NCBI RefSeq assembly: GCF_001423245.1
Contig: NZ_LMOH01000012.1
Location: 126,518 to 190,517 of the forward strand
Origin: Aureimonas sp. Leaf324
Lineage (GTDB): Bacteria; Pseudomonadota; Alphaproteobacteria; Rhizobiales; Rhizobiaceae
Length of the DNA stretch: 64,000 nucleotides
Reading direction: 5' to 3'
The notes under the pieces are model-generated. The model was given only the letters and a program-made list of their open reading frames with translations. It searched no databases and had not been told where the DNA came from. This document shows, piece by piece, positions 37,842 to 46,909 of this stretch. Made by a program: the position numbers and the translations under genes. Every line of letters starts with the position of its first letter. Position 1 is the first letter of the stretch.

Positions 37842-40181
37842 ATGCCGCCTTTCGCCCATTCGCATTCCCCCCGACCGAGCCCGACGACCTGGTCCTTTCC
37901 GCCCGGCCACGTCTTCCGGATCGACGGGCACGACTTCGCCCACGTCGCCAGCGATGCACTGATGCTGCGTATGCGATCGCTCGATACGGGGATCGTGCAG
38001 ACGCTCCCGCAGACTGCGTTCGACAGGCTGGTCGGCGAGGATCGCGTGGACCCCAGGATCCCCGAGAACGATCCCTCCCGTCAGTCTCTGATCATCGACC
38101 TCCCCGATGCGCTGACCCTCTCCGACCTGCCGGAGAAGGAACGCAACACGCTCATCGCCTACACCGAGCTGTGCCGACGGGTCGTCGAGAAGCACAAGAA
38201 GAAGGAGCTGCCCTATACCCGGACGGCGTTGCGCAAGGCGCTCCCTGCGATCATGGCGGAGGTCAACGACGAACTCAGCCTCGATGCGTCGGCGCGTGCG
38301 TACGGCGGCGCGAACAGGTCCTCGAAGGTCGACAAGACGCGCCGACTGGCCGCACGCACGTCCCGGCAGATCCTGGTCGTCCCCGCGCCGTCGACGGTGC
38401 TCGGCTACATCGCGATCCTTGAGGCCACGGGCTGGGACCCGATGCAGCTGCGGGATCGTCGGAGCCGTCGTCGCTCCCCAAGGGGTCCCAACCTCGCCGA
38501 TCCTCGCGCCCTCGAGATCATGACGGCTTGGCGGGACGCCTACCTGGATAGGAGCCGTCCCACGGCGAAGACGCTCTATCGCCTGATGAAGGGTGGACCC
38601 GACTTCGAGGGAGCGACCGACATCGTCGGCGGTACGCGGCCGTCTCGTTCCAGGCGTACGCGTCTTCCCCACGAGCGCGTCGCGAAGCTGCCGACGTTCT
38701 TCGCCGAGAACGAGCTCCGAGCGAAGACGGGGCTTCCTCCCCTCACCCCGCCCTCGCTGTCGACGTTCGAACGCGACATCCGCAAGTTGCCCGAGTACGA
38801 CAAGGTTCTTGCCCGTTACGGACCGAGCAAGGCACGACGGGACTTCAAGGTCGCCGGTCGCCATGAACTCGCCATGCGTCCCGGGGAACTCGTCGGCTAC
38901 GATTCGTGGCGAATCCAGAGCCTGAGCAAGCTTCTGCCGCGCAAGGCATTCGACGGGTTGTCCGCGGACGTTCGCACGGCCGTCGAGAAATTGCGCCTCA
39001 GCCTTACCCTCGGCATCGATGCCGCGACGCGGGTCGTGGTCGGAGTTCGCCTCTCGCTCGATCCCAACGCGGATACGACCGTGCGCGCCCTGCGCATGGC
39101 GTTCGTGGACAAGACGGAGATCGCGAGGGCGGCGGGTTGCGTATCGACCTGGGCGCACATGTGTTCGGTTAGCACGTTCGCCATGGACGGCGGGCCCGAG
39201 AACATCGCGGGCATCGTCCAGGCGGGCATCCGGGACGTAGGATCTCAGGTCGCCTACGGTAAGGCCGGTGTGCCCGACGAGCGCGGCTGGTTGGAGGCTG
39301 TGTTCCGCACGACCGACATCCAGCTCTTGCCGCTCTTTCAGGGCAGAACCTTCTCGGGCGTCAACGCCAAGGGGGAAATCAAGCCCGAGCAAGTCGCGAA
39401 CTTGGTCATTCCCGTCCTGCAGCCTGCGCTGATCCGCTACCTCGTAGACGTCTACAACAACCAACCCCACTCCGGGCTCGGCGGTCGAACGCCGAACGAC
39501 GCCTGGATCGAGGCATCCCGCCTGTACGGCGTTCAGCCGCCGCCCTCGCGTGCTCGTCTACGTGCCGCGTTCGGCATGACGTTCGAGCGACGCATCCAGA
39601 ACACCGGGATCTCCCTGGTCGGTCTCGAATTCGCGAACGACGAAGTCGCCGAGATCCGGAGGCTCGTCGGACAGGAGAAGGTTGAGGTCCGCTTGGACGT
39701 CGACAACCTCGATGAGATCTCGGCACGCGCCAAGCGTCCCGGTTCCCCCTGGGTGACCGTTCCTTGCCGGACGGCACTCGGCAAGGTCTCGTTGGAGGAT
39801 TGGTTCGACGCCGCCACGCATATTCGGCGCCAGCACGCAGACGTCTCCGCCCTGAGGGAGTCGGTCGTCCAGACCGCGCTGGCGGACATCCGGAACCTCG
39901 GCATCCGCTCCGCACTGGATGCCGGCATCGGACCGTCGACGATGACCCGTGACCAGATCGAGGAGGAAGCCGCGAAGCTCTTCCGCCAGTTCCGCATCGT
40001 CCCGGCGGAGGAGCGTGGGCGGACCCTCGATTTCCGGTCGGACGCCGACTCCGTCGATGACATGGCGTCGATCGATGCTGCCGAGGTGCAGGCGCCGACC
40101 TCGACGTCCAAGGACGAACCGATGCCCACGACCCGTCGCGGTCGCCGGACCTTCTCGATCAAGACCGGAGACGACGCGTGA
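37842..40181 (+). CDS. tnsB: TnsB/TniA-like DDE transposase (Mu-type integrase)
   Basis: A 779-aa transposase with N-terminal DNA-binding segments, an rve core and a Mu-C-like beta barrel. The catalytic triad is D354 (VGYDSWRI), D449 (FAMDGGPEN) and E485 (RGWLEAVFRT); the D-to-E spacing of 35 residues is exactly that of retroviral-type integrases. The tail is acidic then basic (RRGRRTFSIK), as expected for the TnsC-interacting end. The start at 37842 follows AAAGGAG. Its stop overlaps the tnsC start (GTGA). Confidence 0.88.
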   Translation: MPPFAHSHSPRPSPTTWSFPPGHVFRIDGHDFAHVASDALMLRMRSLDTGIVQTLPQTAFDRLVGEDRVDPRIPENDPSRQSLIIDLPDALTLSDLPEKERNTLIAYTELCRRVVEKHKKKELPYTRTALRKALPAIMAEVNDELSLDASARAYGGANRSSKVDKTRRLAARTSRQILVVPAPSTVLGYIAILEATGWDPMQLRDRRSRRRSPRGPNLADPRALEIMTAWRDAYLDRSRPTAKTLYRLMKGGPDFEGATDIVGGTRPSRSRRTRLPHERVAKLPTFFAENELRAKTGLPPLTPPSLSTFERDIRKLPEYDKVLARYGPSKARRDFKVAGRHELAMRPGELVGYDSWRIQSLSKLLPRKAFDGLSADVRTAVEKLRLSLTLGIDAATRVVVGVRLSLDPNADTTVRALRMAFVDKTEIARAAGCVSTWAHMCSVSTFAMDGGPENIAGIVQAGIRDVGSQVAYGKAGVPDERGWLEAVFRTTDIQLLPLFQGRTFSGVNAKGEIKPEQVANLVIPVLQPALIRYLVDVYNNQPHSGLGGRTPNDAWIEASRLYGVQPPPSRARLRAAFGMTFERRIQNTGISLVGLEFANDEVAEIRRLVGQEKVEVRLDVDNLDEISARAKRPGSPWVTVPCRTALGKVSLEDWFDAATHIRRQHADVSALRESVVQTALADIRNLGIRSALDAGIGPSTMTRDQIEEEAAKLFRQFRIVPAEERGRTLDFRSDADSVDDMASIDAAEVQAPTSTSKDEPMPTTRRGRRTFSIKTGDDA

Positions 40182-41248
40182 GCGAGACCAACAGCGAGCG
40201 GGACCGCTTCGTCGCCCGCATCCTCGCGAACCAGAGCCCGAAGCGCCAGGCGCAGACCGCGGCGATGACGGCGATGCGTAAGGTCTATGTTCCCAACAGC
40301 AACGACGCCGAGCTGAACGAAGCGATCGACAAGCTTCTCGACTCCGTAGCCGTGGAGTTGAGCCTTCCGCACGAGCGTCTGTCCGGGGACATGACGGAAC
40401 GGGGCGGACGCGCGCTCCTGGTCGAGGGTCTTGCCGGAGTGGGAAAGTCGGTGACGTCTCAGAAGGTCCTCGAGGCTAGGCCGGAGTTCGCGCCCGACGA
40501 GAATGGGCGGTCGACCCTCCTGAGGTTCGTGGCTCCCAGTCCGTTCACTGTTGCGGCTCTCGGAAACATGTTGACGGACAGGCTCGCCTACCGAAGCACC
40601 CGGTTCATCCGCGAGAGCAAGGTCTGGCCGATGGTGCATCGCCTATTACCGGAGCAAGGCGTCCGCATCCTGGCGATGGACGAGGCTCAGCACAGCGATC
40701 AGATCGAGAAGGCCGATTCCGTCAAGACGATCGAGAACACGTTTAAACGCCTTATGCAGAATTCCGAGTGGCCGGTGTGGTGGATCTTCGTCGGCCTGCC
40801 GGAGATCCGGAGGTTCTTCCGCGACGACGACTCCATGCGGCGGCGCGTGACGGTCGTCGAGTTCCAGACGCTGTCGTTCGAGCAGGATGTCCAGGTCGTG
40901 AGGGACACGGTCGCCCTGATCCTGCAGGCGGTACCGGGCATCGATGGTTCGGAGCTCTGCACGGACGAGTTCGTCCACAAGCTCATCCACGCCACCTTCG
41001 GCGCCTTCGGCATCCTCATCGAGTTCATCCAGGACGCGGTCTGCGAGTGCATCGGCTCGGGCGAGACCACGCTGACGGCGATGCACTTCGCCGATGTCTA
41101 CGCGGCGAGAACGGGTGCGCCGGACGAGGATAACGTTTTCCTCGCGACCCGCTTCACGATGATCAACGTCGGCAGCGCGCTCTACGTCGACGACGTTGAC
41201 GACCGTGGCATTCCCACCGGTAAGCGCAAGCCCAAGGAACGCCGCTGA
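40178..41248 (+). CDS. tnsC: TnsC/TniB-like AAA+ transposition regulator
   Basis: A 356-aa AAA+ ATPase with Walker A GLAGVGKS (residues 84-91) and Walker B RILAMDEAQHSD. It forms filaments on target DNA, links TniQ to the transposase and confers target immunity. The start is a GTG within the tnsB stop, and its own stop shares one base with the tniQ start. All ATPase motifs are intact. Confidence 0.88.
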   Translation: MSETNSERDRFVARILANQSPKRQAQTAAMTAMRKVYVPNSNDAELNEAIDKLLDSVAVELSLPHERLSGDMTERGGRALLVEGLAGVGKSVTSQKVLEARPEFAPDENGRSTLLRFVAPSPFTVAALGNMLTDRLAYRSTRFIRESKVWPMVHRLLPEQGVRILAMDEAQHSDQIEKADSVKTIENTFKRLMQNSEWPVWWIFVGLPEIRRFFRDDDSMRRRVTVVEFQTLSFEQDVQVVRDTVALILQAVPGIDGSELCTDEFVHKLIHATFGAFGILIEFIQDAVCECIGSGETTLTAMHFADVYAARTGAPDEDNVFLATRFTMINVGSALYVDDVDDRGIPTGKRKPKERR

Positions 41249-43068
41249 TGCTGCCGTTCGAACTCGACGTCGGAGAAGCCGAGACGCCGTCCGACTACCT
41301 CTCGCGTCGCTCGGTCCTCGCCTGCAGGGACGAATCCGCGGAGTTCTGCCTGGACTTCGGGCTGGACTTTCAGGGCATCGTCGATGGCGTTCCCGCGGCG
41401 ATCGAGACGTTGGCGTCGATGGCGGGGATCGAGGCGGCCACCCTGCACGAGAACGCGTTCGTCCGTGTCGGATCGTCCCGGTCGTTCGTTCATCGCGGCG
41501 AGAGACTGGGGCGCCACCACTTGATGCGTGACCGGATCCGCGTGTGTCCGAGATGCATGGCCGAGGACCTGGAGCGTTTGGGGTGCCGGCCGGCGGCCCG
41601 TCCCCACCGTAGGGCGGCGTGGATCGTCGAGGCGATCCGTTGCTGCGATCTGCATGGGGTCGGTCTCGTCGCGCTTCCCTTCGATCCGGAAACCGATCGC
41701 CGCCACGACACGTCTCCTCGGTTTGCGGAAGCGATCCCCCGGCTCCCTCAGCTGCTGGCCAAGTGCCGCGAGCGACCGGTTCGGGCTCTCGAAGGCTACG
41801 TCCGTTCTCGTCTGCGCGGGGTCGCCGCTTCCGGCTGGATCGACGCCCTGCCGTTGTACGTCGTGATCGATCTCTCCTTCCTCGTGGGTATCGTCGAGAC
41901 TCTCGGGCCCGGTATCGGTGGACGCGAGCTGACGGGCAACGAACGCGTTGGTTGCGAGGAGGTGGGCATGGGGATCATCGAGGGTGGCGAAGCGTCGTTC
42001 CGAGAGTTCCTCGAACGCCGCCAGCGGAAGTTCCACGATACGAGAACCGCTTGGGGTCCGAAGTCGATGTTCGGGCGCCTCTATGAACGGCTCGCGCACG
42101 AGACGGACGATGACGCCTACGAACCTGTGCGAGAGTTGATGATGGATCACATGAACGCATCGCTACCGGTGGGGCCGGCCGATAGGGCCTTTGGCCGCCC
42201 CTTCCCGGAGCGAAAGGTCCAGTCGATCTACGAGGCCGCACGCGAGAACCGCCTCCATCCTAAACGGCTCCGCACCTTCCTCGGCGAGGTTGGTCTCATC
42301 GACCGGGGTCAGAAGAAGTCGGACGATCGCACGCTGTTCTCCGCGGATCGAGCTGCGCCTCTACTCCGCGGCTTGCGCGACGCCATGGATCTGCAGGGGG
42401 TCGCGAAGTATCTTGGCATCCCTCGGCCACACGTGCGACCGCTCATCGAGATGAAGTACGTGAAGGTGATCCCCGAGTCCGAGAGCGACAAATTCCGGAC
42501 GTGGTCGATCGAGCGGCGTGAGGCGGATGCGTTCATGACGCGTATGCTGGACCAGGCGGATCGGACCATCGCGCTCGATGGGCTCTATCATCTGCCGGCG
42601 GCCGCGAAGAGGACGTGCCGCTCCACCGGTGAGATCCTGCAGCTGCTGTTCGGTGGCAAGCTGACGAGAGTTGGCATCGATCCGGACGTGAGAGGATACC
42701 TATCCGTCCTCGTAGATCCCGAGGAGATCAAGACGCTGTTGGCGCCGCGAGCCGAAGGGATCGTCACGTTGAGAGCGGTCGAACAAGAGTTGAGAACCTC
42801 GACGGTAGTCGTCAAGAAACTGGTCGATCGCGGGCATCTGAGGGCGAGGACGATCGTCAACCCGGTGATGCGACGCCCTCAGACGATCGTCGATCGAGAC
42901 GAACTCGACCAGTTCAAGCGGAGCTACGTTTCGCTCAATACCTTGGCCGACGATCGCGGACGACACTTCCGTCGTCTCGCAAGAGAACTAAGAGAGGCGG
43001 GAATCGCACCGATCGACGATCCAAAAGTTCTCGAGATAACGCTCTACCGACGCATCGACGTGATCTGA
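41248..43068 (+). CDS. tniQ: TniQ/TnsD-family target-selection protein
   Basis: A 606-aa protein whose N-terminal third shows the TniQ pattern: GRHHLMRDRIRVCPRCMAED, then RRAAWIVEAIRCCDLHGVGL, with cysteines and histidine of the zinc knuckle. The C-terminal two thirds contain several helix-turn-helix-like stretches (LQGVAKYLGIPRPHVRPLIE, TVVVKKLVDRGHLRART). TniQ proteins choose the target, by direct DNA binding in TnsD-like long forms. The length fits a TnsD-like site-specific targeter, so a fixed attachment site is likely. Last gene of the module; a terminator follows. Confidence 0.85.
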   Translation: MLPFELDVGEAETPSDYLSRRSVLACRDESAEFCLDFGLDFQGIVDGVPAAIETLASMAGIEAATLHENAFVRVGSSRSFVHRGERLGRHHLMRDRIRVCPRCMAEDLERLGCRPAARPHRRAAWIVEAIRCCDLHGVGLVALPFDPETDRRHDTSPRFAEAIPRLPQLLAKCRERPVRALEGYVRSRLRGVAASGWIDALPLYVVIDLSFLVGIVETLGPGIGGRELTGNERVGCEEVGMGIIEGGEASFREFLERRQRKFHDTRTAWGPKSMFGRLYERLAHETDDDAYEPVRELMMDHMNASLPVGPADRAFGRPFPERKVQSIYEAARENRLHPKRLRTFLGEVGLIDRGQKKSDDRTLFSADRAAPLLRGLRDAMDLQGVAKYLGIPRPHVRPLIEMKYVKVIPESESDKFRTWSIERREADAFMTRMLDQADRTIALDGLYHLPAAAKRTCRSTGEILQLLFGGKLTRVGIDPDVRGYLSVLVDPEEIKTLLAPRAEGIVTLRAVEQELRTSTVVVKKLVDRGHLRARTIVNPVMRRPQTIVDRDELDQFKRSYVSLNTLADDRGRHFRRLARELREAGIAPIDDPKVLEITLYRRIDVI

Positions 43069-43093
43069 GACCGAGCCTGATCTAGCTTTCCAG

Positions 43094-43126
43094 AAAGCCC
43101 CCGTCCGTATCGGACGGGGGCTTTTT
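43094..43126 (+). terminator. Factor-independent terminator after tniQ
   Basis: A fourteen-base-pair perfect stem starting AAAGCCCCCGTCCG, a TAT loop, and the complementary arm running into five T. It lies 26 bases after the tniQ stop and ends the tnsA-tnsB-tnsC-tniQ operon. Confidence 0.9.
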
Positions 43127-43504
43127 CGTGGTCGGCATCGTTTCGATCCATTCGAACCGAAGTATCCGCGTGGGTAATGATAGCCAGCTTATTCGGCCTA
43201 ACCCTAAGTCTATGCAGATACTCGGTTTTCTGATGGCCGAGTCCGAGATGCAGTGACGCGCAAGGGATGCCGCCGTTTCGGTGCCTCAGCTGACTATGGC
43301 TAACAGGTGCCGGCCAAACTCTCCGACCGCCTCTCACGAGGCGGTCGGAAATCTTGAGTGGACCATTTCGTCCTACTCCGAGGAGGCCGCTTGGGCACTC
43401 GGGAGGCACGTCGGTCCGAACCGCGCGAAAATCGGCTGCCGTTACCGTTGGTGAGCGATGTCACCGAGCATCCGAGGACAGGCGCTGAAGCGGTGTGAAC
43501 ACTC
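43127..43504. other. Intergenic region after the Tn7-like module
   Basis: No convincing gene. It contains the CGATCCATTCG element at 43144, which resembles the ATCCATC repeats upstream of tnsA, and a perfect hairpin at 43323. It also marks the change from plus-strand transposition genes to the minus-strand stress operon, so it may include the distal boundary of the acquired DNA. Confidence 0.35.
43323..43348 (-). terminator. Perfect eleven-base-pair hairpin, possible terminator of the minus-strand stress operon
   Basis: CCGACCGCCTC and GAGGCGGTCGG form a perfect stem around TCAC. It lies 157 bases beyond the end of the phosphoribosyltransferase gene on the minus strand. There is no good T-run, so factor-independent termination is only possible, not shown. 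Confidence 0.4.
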
Positions 43505-44185
43505 TCAGCTTCGGACGCGTCGCGACGATCGCGCCTCCTTCAACCCTGCCATGACCTCCGCGTCAGTCAGTTGGTGAAAGCCCTCGTAGGCGGATCCAAC
43601 CCCTTCGAAGTCATCCACGGGGTGTAGACAAACGATGGCATCGACCCGTCGAGCGATCAAACCGATCCTGTCACGGGGAGCTACCGGCACGGCAACGTAG
43701 ATTCCGACTGCGCCGCGTTGCGAGAGCCAGGACACGGCAGCCAGCATCGTCGCCCCTGTCGCGATGCCGTCGTCCACCACGATCGCAACATGCCCCGCCG
43801 GATCGATGGGTTTGGAGCCGATGCGGTAGATGGACCGACGACGCTCGTTCTCCTGCACGGCCTCGGCGGCCGCACGTTCGATGTAGGCATCGTCTGCCCC
43901 GGATCGAAGCCGAAAATCGTGATCGACGAATATATGCGACTCGGCACCGTCGACGACGGCCCCGAGCGCCACCTCGGGGTCCCCCGGCGTCCCGATCTTG
44001 CGAACCGGGATCAGTTCCAGGGGCGCATGCAGATCACGGGCGATCTCAGCGGCGACGGGCACGCCCCCACGTGGCAATGCGTAGACGATCGGCTTCGCGA
44101 TGTGCATCCGGCTCAGTCTTGCGGCGAGCTTGCGGCCCGCCTCGCCTCTATCGGCGAACATCGCATGGCCGCCAGAAACGGTCAT
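43505..44185 (-). CDS. Phosphoribosyltransferase-family protein
   Basis: A 226-aa type I phosphoribosyltransferase fold. The PRPP-binding loop is VAIVVDDGIATGATM; ALPRGGVPVAAEIARDL and VRKIGTPGDPEVALGAV are characteristic of the stand-alone family found beside PHA, acetate-kinase and universal-stress genes. The substrate is unknown. The start at 44185 follows AGGAGGAG. It is the last gene of the minus-strand stress operon, 87 bases after ackA. Confidence 0.85.
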   Translation of the reverse strand: MTVSGGHAMFADRGEAGRKLAARLSRMHIAKPIVYALPRGGVPVAAEIARDLHAPLELIPVRKIGTPGDPEVALGAVVDGAESHIFVDHDFRLRSGADDAYIERAAAEAVQENERRRSIYRIGSKPIDPAGHVAIVVDDGIATGATMLAAVSWLSQRGAVGIYVAVPVAPRDRIGLIARRVDAIVCLHPVDDFEGVGSAYEGFHQLTDAEVMAGLKEARSSRRVRS

Positions 44186-44272
44186 CGTCCTCGCTCCTCC
44201 TGATCGTCGGCTCCGTCGACGCTTCCGACGTGTGTTCCTGGCGAGACCTGTCGCTAGCCGTCCTGGATGCCT

Positions 44273-45463
44273 TCAAGGGAAACACTCGCCTTCTGGGCTC
44301 GTCATGCGAAGGGTCTCCTCTGCTATGACCCCCTCCTCGTCCGTCGGCAGAACCCAGACGGTGACAGGACTGGCCAGCGTGCTGATCCGAGTTTCGTTCG
44401 CTCGGTTCCAGGCGTCATCGAGATCGACGCCAAGCCAGTCCAATCGCTCGCAGACGCGTTCCCGGACTTCCGGTGCGCTTTCTCCGATCCCCGCCGTGAA
44501 CACGATGGCATTGAGGCCGCCGAGGGCGGCGGTCAGTCGGCCGATCTCGGTCGAGACCGAATAGACGAAGATCGCGACCGCATCCCTTGCGGCCTGCTCG
44601 GAACTGGCGAGCAGGTCCCGCATGTCGGCGCTCGAACCCGACAAGCCCTTCACGCCGCACTCGTGATACAGCACGTTCTCGAGCTCATCGAGCCGCATGG
44701 CCTGCTCCCGCAGGAGCCAGATCATCAATCCGGGATCGAGATCGCCGGGCCGGCTGCCCATGACGAGGCCCGACAGCGGGCTGAACCCCATCGTCGTGGC
44801 AACGCTTCGTCCCTGTCGGAGCGCGCAGAGGCTCGCTCCGCTGCCGAGGTGACAGACGATCGCGCGCCCTTTCGCGGCGCGCTCGTCGAGTTGGGGGAGA
44901 CGCCTCGCGATCGCTTCGTAGCTCAATCCGTGGAAGCCGTAGCGACGAGCCCCAGCCTTCCGAAGGGCGGCGGGAAGCGCGTAGGTGGTGGCAACGGCCG
45001 GCATCGTTCGATGGAACGCCGTGTCGAAGCAGGCGACCTGCTGGACGGGAGGATAGGAAGCGGCGACCGCCTCGATCAACGCCAAGCTCCGCGGCTGATG
45101 CAGCGGAGCCAAGGGGACGAGGGATTTCAGACGCGTCAGGACAGCTGGCGTTACGTTCGCCGATTTGGAATGCTCGAGCCCGCCGATCGCGACCCGATGG
45201 CCGACGGCAGCAAATTCCTGGCCCGACATCTGTCCTGCCACCCATGTCAGGAGACGCTGGGCCGGGTCGCGATCGTCGGATGCGCCGACGACGGGCCAGC
45301 TTTCGTCCACCCTCCTTCCTCGCACCACGGCCGACAAGCGGGGATCGCCCGTTCCGAGATCGAGCTTCCCGGTGAGGATACGATCGAGACTACGGCCGAA
45401 CAGAGCGAACCTGATGCTGGACGATCCGGCGTTCAGCGTGAGGATGTTCGATCTCTCAGGCAT
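44273..45463 (-). CDS. ackA: Acetate/propionate kinase
   Basis: A 396-aa ASKHA kinase making ATP and acetate from acetyl phosphate. Motifs are NAGSSSIRFALF at the N-terminus, VGHRVAIGGLEH, CFDTAFHRTMP, RRYGFHGLSYE, CHLGSGASLCAL and GSRPGDLDPGL, all typical of acetate kinase. The start at 45463 overlaps the end of the upstream phosphate acetyltransferase by eight bases. With that enzyme it forms the overflow pathway from acetyl-CoA, useful under low oxygen. Confidence 0.92.
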   Translation of the reverse strand: MPERSNILTLNAGSSSIRFALFGRSLDRILTGKLDLGTGDPRLSAVVRGRRVDESWPVVGASDDRDPAQRLLTWVAGQMSGQEFAAVGHRVAIGGLEHSKSANVTPAVLTRLKSLVPLAPLHQPRSLALIEAVAASYPPVQQVACFDTAFHRTMPAVATTYALPAALRKAGARRYGFHGLSYEAIARRLPQLDERAAKGRAIVCHLGSGASLCALRQGRSVATTMGFSPLSGLVMGSRPGDLDPGLMIWLLREQAMRLDELENVLYHECGVKGLSGSSADMRDLLASSEQAARDAVAIFVYSVSTEIGRLTAALGGLNAIVFTAGIGESAPEVRERVCERLDWLGVDLDDAWNRANETRISTLASPVTVWVLPTDEEGVIAEETLRMTSPEGECFP

Positions 45464-46490
45464 GGTCGCGTTCCGCGGCACCGGCCGATGGACCGACCGT
45501 CGCCCAAGCATGCGAGAGGAGACGTGCGGCCGCACACGACGCCAGTCTCGATCGCGCCTTGTCGGCACGGCTCGTGAGAACGATGGGAACGCGGGCGCCC
45601 ATGACGATGCCGGCCAGCTGAGCGCCGCCGAGATACTCCAGCTGCTTGACGAGCATATTCCCGGACTCCAGGTCCGGCACCACGAGTATGTCGGCCCTCC
45701 CCGCCACGCGGGAGACGATTTCCTTCGCCTTGGCCGCGTCCTCCGACACCGCGTTGTCGAACGCCAGCGGGCCGTCGACGATCCCGCCGGTGATTTGCCG
45801 GCGATCCGCCATCTTGCAGAGCGCCGCCGCGTCCAGGGTGGAGCGGAGCCTTTCGCTGACGGTCTCGATGGCCGACAGAATCGCCACTCGCGGCTCGCGA
45901 ACGCCGAGGACATGCGCAAGATCGATCGCGTTCAGGACGATGTCGCGTTTTTCCTCGAGGGTCGGCGCGATGTTGACGGCAGCGTCCGTCAGGAAGAGCG
46001 GACGGGGGTAGCGCGAGACTTCGACGACGAAGACGTGGCTCATGCGCCTTGCCGTTCGCAGCCTGGGCTCCGCGACGATCGCCTCCATGAATTCGTCCGT
46101 GTGAAGGCTTCCCTTCATCAAGGCACCGACGCGGCGGTCGCCGGCCAACCGGGCGCTCGTCGCGGCGGCGGCATGGCTGTGTTCGGTCGCGACGATTTCG
46201 AAGGGGGTGATGTCGACGCCGGCCGATTGGGCCGCCCGTCGTATCCGCGCTTCCGGCCCCACGAGAACCGGCGCGATGATCCCAGCCTTCGTCGCTTCGA
46301 CAAGCGCCGTGAGCGTCTCCGGATCGACGGGGTGAACGACGGCCGTCCGCACCGCAGCCAAGCCCTCTGCCAGACGTATCAGACGTTCGCACTGGTTGTC
46401 CGGCAGACGTACCTCGATCTCCGGCACGGCAGGGACGGGTCGCGCCACCTTGTGGGCTGGCGCCTCGACGTCGACCGTTCCCTCGGCCAC
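45456..46490 (-). CDS. pta: Phosphate acetyltransferase domain protein (C-terminal part of a split MaoC-PTA gene)
   Basis: A 344-aa phosphate acetyl/butyryltransferase: ATKAGIIAPVLVGPEARIRRAA, FMEAIVAEPRLRTARRMSHV, ITGGIVDGPLAFDNAVS and ADILVVPDLESGNMLVKQLEYLGGAQLAG are characteristic, and the domain looks complete. Relatives in this order are bifunctional, with an N-terminal MaoC hydratase. Here the same frame continues upstream through the end of a MaoC fold to an in-frame TAG at 46641-46643. Translation of this part would start at the GTG at 46490. It converts acetyl-CoA and phosphate to acetyl phosphate for the adjacent acetate kinase. Confidence 0.82.
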   Translation of the reverse strand: MAEGTVDVEAPAHKVARPVPAVPEIEVRLPDNQCERLIRLAEGLAAVRTAVVHPVDPETLTALVEATKAGIIAPVLVGPEARIRRAAQSAGVDITPFEIVATEHSHAAAATSARLAGDRRVGALMKGSLHTDEFMEAIVAEPRLRTARRMSHVFVVEVSRYPRPLFLTDAAVNIAPTLEEKRDIVLNAIDLAHVLGVREPRVAILSAIETVSERLRSTLDAAALCKMADRRQITGGIVDGPLAFDNAVSEDAAKAKEIVSRVAGRADILVVPDLESGNMLVKQLEYLGGAQLAGIVMGARVPIVLTSRADKARSRLASCAAARLLSHAWATVGPSAGAAERDHA

Positions 46491-46640
46491 GCGTCGGCCG
46501 ACCGGATCGGTCAGTGTGCAAGTCAGCAGGAGCTGTCGAGACTCGGCGTGCTTGCGACTGACCGTGACGTTCAGCGTGAGCTCGTCCCCGGAGACGACAG
46601 GACGGTCGAAGCGGAACGTCTTCGACCGCGGTACGGTCCC

Positions 46641-46904
46641 CTATCCCGGGAGCTTCGTGCCAAGAACGAAGCATACGAGTGCATCCGTCCAGAGGACGCC
46701 GGCGAGGTGGCCGCGGGGCTCCGGATTCGCCGCCCCGTCGCCGGTCGTCGTCCCCTCTCCGGACAAAGCGGCGAAAAGCTCGACGTCGCGAGGCGTCATC
46801 GTTCTCGTGAGACTCGTCGTCTCGCCGAGTTGCAGCTCTTCGAAGGTCCGGTTCCCGTTCGAGAGCGTCCCGCCGGCCGGGACCGAACGTCTGTCGGCGT
46901 CCAT
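46641..46904 (-). pseudogene. MaoC hydratase-like domain fragment ending at an in-frame TAG
   Basis: It starts MDADRRSVPAGG two codons after the phaC stop and reads FEELQLGETTSLTRTMTPRD and LFAALSG, a clear MaoC beginning. It stops at KLPG followed by TAG, and the frame then continues GTVPRSKTFRFDRPVVSGDE, the expected next MaoC strand. So the stop splits a once-fused MaoC-PTA gene. The SGD-x-N-P-x-H catalytic loop is already replaced by a Gly/Thr-rich stretch, so hydratase activity had probably been lost before the stop arose. Confidence 0.7.
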
Positions 46905-46909
46905 CGGGA

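Noticed and set aside
37390-39470. Long minus-strand frame opposite tnsA-tnsB
   Set aside because: Antisense shadow; the plus strand carries clear TnsA and DDE transposase motifs with ribosome sites.
43044-43409. A minus-strand frame with a phrase like LGLGHQKTEYLHRL resembling the end of a tyrosine recombinase
   Set aside because: The conserved R, H and final Y context is missing, the frame overlaps the tniQ terminator hairpin, and the codon bias is not that of a gene.
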